Below are positions 5,581 through 6,482 of a stretch of DNA of 6,482 nucleotides, piece after piece. The notes beneath the pieces were generated by a model, which made no database searches, was not told the DNA's origin, and saw only the letters and a program-made list of their open reading frames with translations. How positions within the stretch are numbered: the stretch's first letter is position 1; every line of letters begins with the position of its first letter. The stretch lies in NCBI GenBank assembly GCA_030147305.1, contig JASLAE010000250.1, positions 1 to 6,482 of the forward strand, written 5' to 3'. The stretch comes from Cesiribacter sp. (GTDB lineage: Bacteria; Bacteroidota; Bacteroidia; Cytophagales; Cyclobacteriaceae). The position numbers were made by a program, and so were the translations under genes.

Positions 5581-6108
5581 ATGCTGTCCAAAAAAAGGGC
5601 TTATCTGATTGAACGTCCATTGTCTGCCGCTGAAGCAGCGGGATTTCTTGCTGTACTACAGCAGCAGGATGCTGAGGTATTTTTAACCGTTTCTGACGAT
5701 GTTCTGGAGCAGGCCGGGGCAAAACGTTGGGAGGGTGCTACAGCTGAAAACACCAAAGCAGCAAATCAACGTTTGCTCGATGCTGTCAATGCATTGGGCC
5801 ATCAAAGCATTAAGAAAGACACTGTAGCAGGATTTCTATATTACAAGGGCTTTCCTACCTGGTATTACCATAAATTCAGGGTAAATTTTGCTTTGCAGCA
5901 GGCTTATCAAAGGATAGAGCAATATCAAAAGATGTCTGCAGCATATGGGCAGCTAACAGTGTATACAAATCAACCTCCTGCTCCCTTATTGTGTCTTCTG
6001 ATCAGAGACGTGACATTTGTAACTGCTGAGGACATGCTGAAGCAGGCGGCCCCAAAGAAAAAAAAAAAGCAGAATTGCTGTACCTACGCAGCTATCGCAA
6101 ATGACTAA
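5581..6108 (+). CDS. Unrecognised protein; C-terminus altered at an 11-adenine run
   Basis: I do not recognise this family. From ATG 5581 the frame encodes 175 residues (a TTG at 5557 would add eight). The body looks soluble and genuine: an N-terminal alternating helix/strand region (KRAYLIERPLSAAEAAGF), an aromatic block FLYYKGFPTWYYHKFR (residues 85-100), a helix ending QRIEQYQKM, and LTVYTNQPPAPLLCLLIRDVTFV, which resembles beta-strand/loop alternation in sugar-handling enzymes. After TAEDMLKQAAP it reaches KKKKK (159-163), coded across an A11 run, then QNCCTYAAIAND and TAA. This 12-residue end is unlike the rest of the protein, and both other frames after the A-run look more protein-like. 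It is divergent from the flippase, so a role in surface-glycan synthesis is possible by context only. It could be phase-variable, frameshifted or misassembled. Confidence 0.75.
   Translation: MLSKKRAYLIERPLSAAEAAGFLAVLQQQDAEVFLTVSDDVLEQAGAKRWEGATAENTKAANQRLLDAVNALGHQSIKKDTVAGFLYYKGFPTWYYHKFRVNFALQQAYQRIEQYQKMSAAYGQLTVYTNQPPAPLLCLLIRDVTFVTAEDMLKQAAPKKKKKQNCCTYAAIAND
6058..6068 (+). repeat. Homopolymer A11 inside a gene, with in-register A AAA AAG heptamer
   Basis: Eleven adenines follow AAAG and precede GCAG, the longest single-base run in the window. In the frame of the upstream gene the codons are AAG AAA AAA AAA AAG CAG, so A AAA AAG (6063-6069) lies exactly in the X XXY YYZ register used for -1 ribosomal slippage. 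Runs of nine or more A also cause RNA polymerase slippage and replication indels. Two weak 4-bp hairpins follow (AGCA/TGCT at 6068-6079; GCTG/CAGC at 6077-6092). Such runs are also prone to sequencing error. Confidence 0.9.
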
Positions 6109-6482
6109 TCGTTTCGGGTACAGTGCCAGAAAAGCACTAGGGAACAGGACGAACTATCCTCCACATCTTTTTATCCTGAATCATGGTCACCTGCAGCAGA
6201 TTTTAGACCCAAGGGCTCTGCCGAATCTCTATGAGGATAATGTTTTTGCTGGGTATTTTCTGCAGCAATGGTCAGAGCATTTTTTATTGATAGATAAATT
6301 ATTGATTGATAAAGGGAAGGATTCAACAGCAGCGGTACATGCCAATGAGGGTGAATATTATGAGCGCAATATCCTGTACAACGAATGGATTGAGGGTAAG
6401 GCACTGATTCATCCCGGCGTGTTGTGGAAATGCTGGCGATATCACAGACATTTGAAGAAAGCCTATAAGAGGCTCTCTAAAG
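6101..6482 (+). CDS. Unrecognised protein, 3' end outside the window; separate gene or frameshifted continuation
   Basis: This frame is open from 6041 (preceded by TGA at 6038-6040) to the window edge. Its first ATG is at 6101, giving at least 127 residues. The translation looks real: hydrophobic cores FILNHGHLQQILDP and NVFAGYFLQQW, then EHFLLIDKLLIDKG, EGEYYERNILYNEWIEG, and a basic aromatic stretch WKCWRYHRHLKKAYKRL. I do not recognise a family. ATG 6101 overlaps the end of the preceding frame by 8 bp (ATGACTAA). In the -1 register of the preceding gene the overlap is ATGA, the classic translational-coupling arrangement. Alternatively the region is the C-terminal part of one longer protein broken at the A11 run: removing one A fuses the frames without a stop. 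The minus-strand open frame over 6171-6404 is its shadow. Confidence 0.7.
   Translation, partial: MTNRFGYSARKALGNRTNYPPHLFILNHGHLQQILDPRALPNLYEDNVFAGYFLQQWSEHFLLIDKLLIDKGKDSTAAVHANEGEYYERNILYNEWIEGKALIHPGVLWKCWRYHRHLKKAYKRLSK

Noticed and set aside
6057..6092. Intrinsic terminator on the minus strand (AGCA/TGCT hairpin followed by a T-run)
   Set aside because: The stem is only 4 bp and no credible minus-strand gene lies upstream of it. The T-run is the complement of the coding A11 run.
6171..6404. Minus-strand open frame of 77 codons
   Set aside because: It lies antisense to the plus-strand frame from 6101, which has better protein character; its translation is rich in His, Pro and Ser with no coherent motif.

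Overview
The window looks like chromosomal DNA from a member of the Bacteroidota, probably a Cytophagales-type environmental bacterium. This is inferred from protein style (the ITYYWPPSGG glycosyltransferase N-terminus and the sequence character of MiaA and the flippase), weak or absent Shine-Dalgarno sequences, and one exact match to the Bacteroidota -7 promoter consensus TAnnTTTG. I see no rRNA, tRNA, CRISPR array, insertion sequence or phage gene. The composition looks even and moderate in GC.

Layout from left to right. At the left edge (1-37, minus) lie the first 12 codons of a possible divergent gene. miaA (127-1044, plus) encodes the tRNA A37 dimethylallyltransferase. It converges with, and overlaps by 26 bp, a small membrane-anchored LemA-like gene (1019-1507, minus), which follows pfkA (1522-2493, minus; ATP-dependent 6-phosphofructokinase) by 14 bp. 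A 9-bp perfect inverted repeat spans the pfkA stop and ends 2 nt before the LemA-like start. A 69-bp divergent gap with a 7-bp inverted repeat separates pfkA from a family-4-type glycosyltransferase (2563-3909, plus). That gene converges on a 14-helix polysaccharide/oligosaccharide flippase (3906-5393, minus), and their stop codons share a TTAA. A 187-bp divergent gap with direct repeats and a TAnnTTTG box then leads into an unrecognised plus-strand gene (5581-6108), followed in another frame by an open frame (from 6101, or 6041 without a start codon) that runs off the right edge.

Functionally the window joins housekeeping genes (tRNA modification, glycolysis) to what looks like part of a surface-glycan locus: glycosyltransferase, flippase and two unrecognised frames. 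The most unusual spot is a run of 11 adenines (6058-6068) inside the unrecognised gene, containing an in-register A AAA AAG heptamer. Each of the three reading registers after the run gives a different, structured outcome: stop at 6108, stop at 6104 in an ATGA overlap with the next gene, or fusion into the downstream frame. This could be phase variation, programmed or transcriptional slippage, a decaying gene, or a sequencing error. The sequence alone cannot decide among them.
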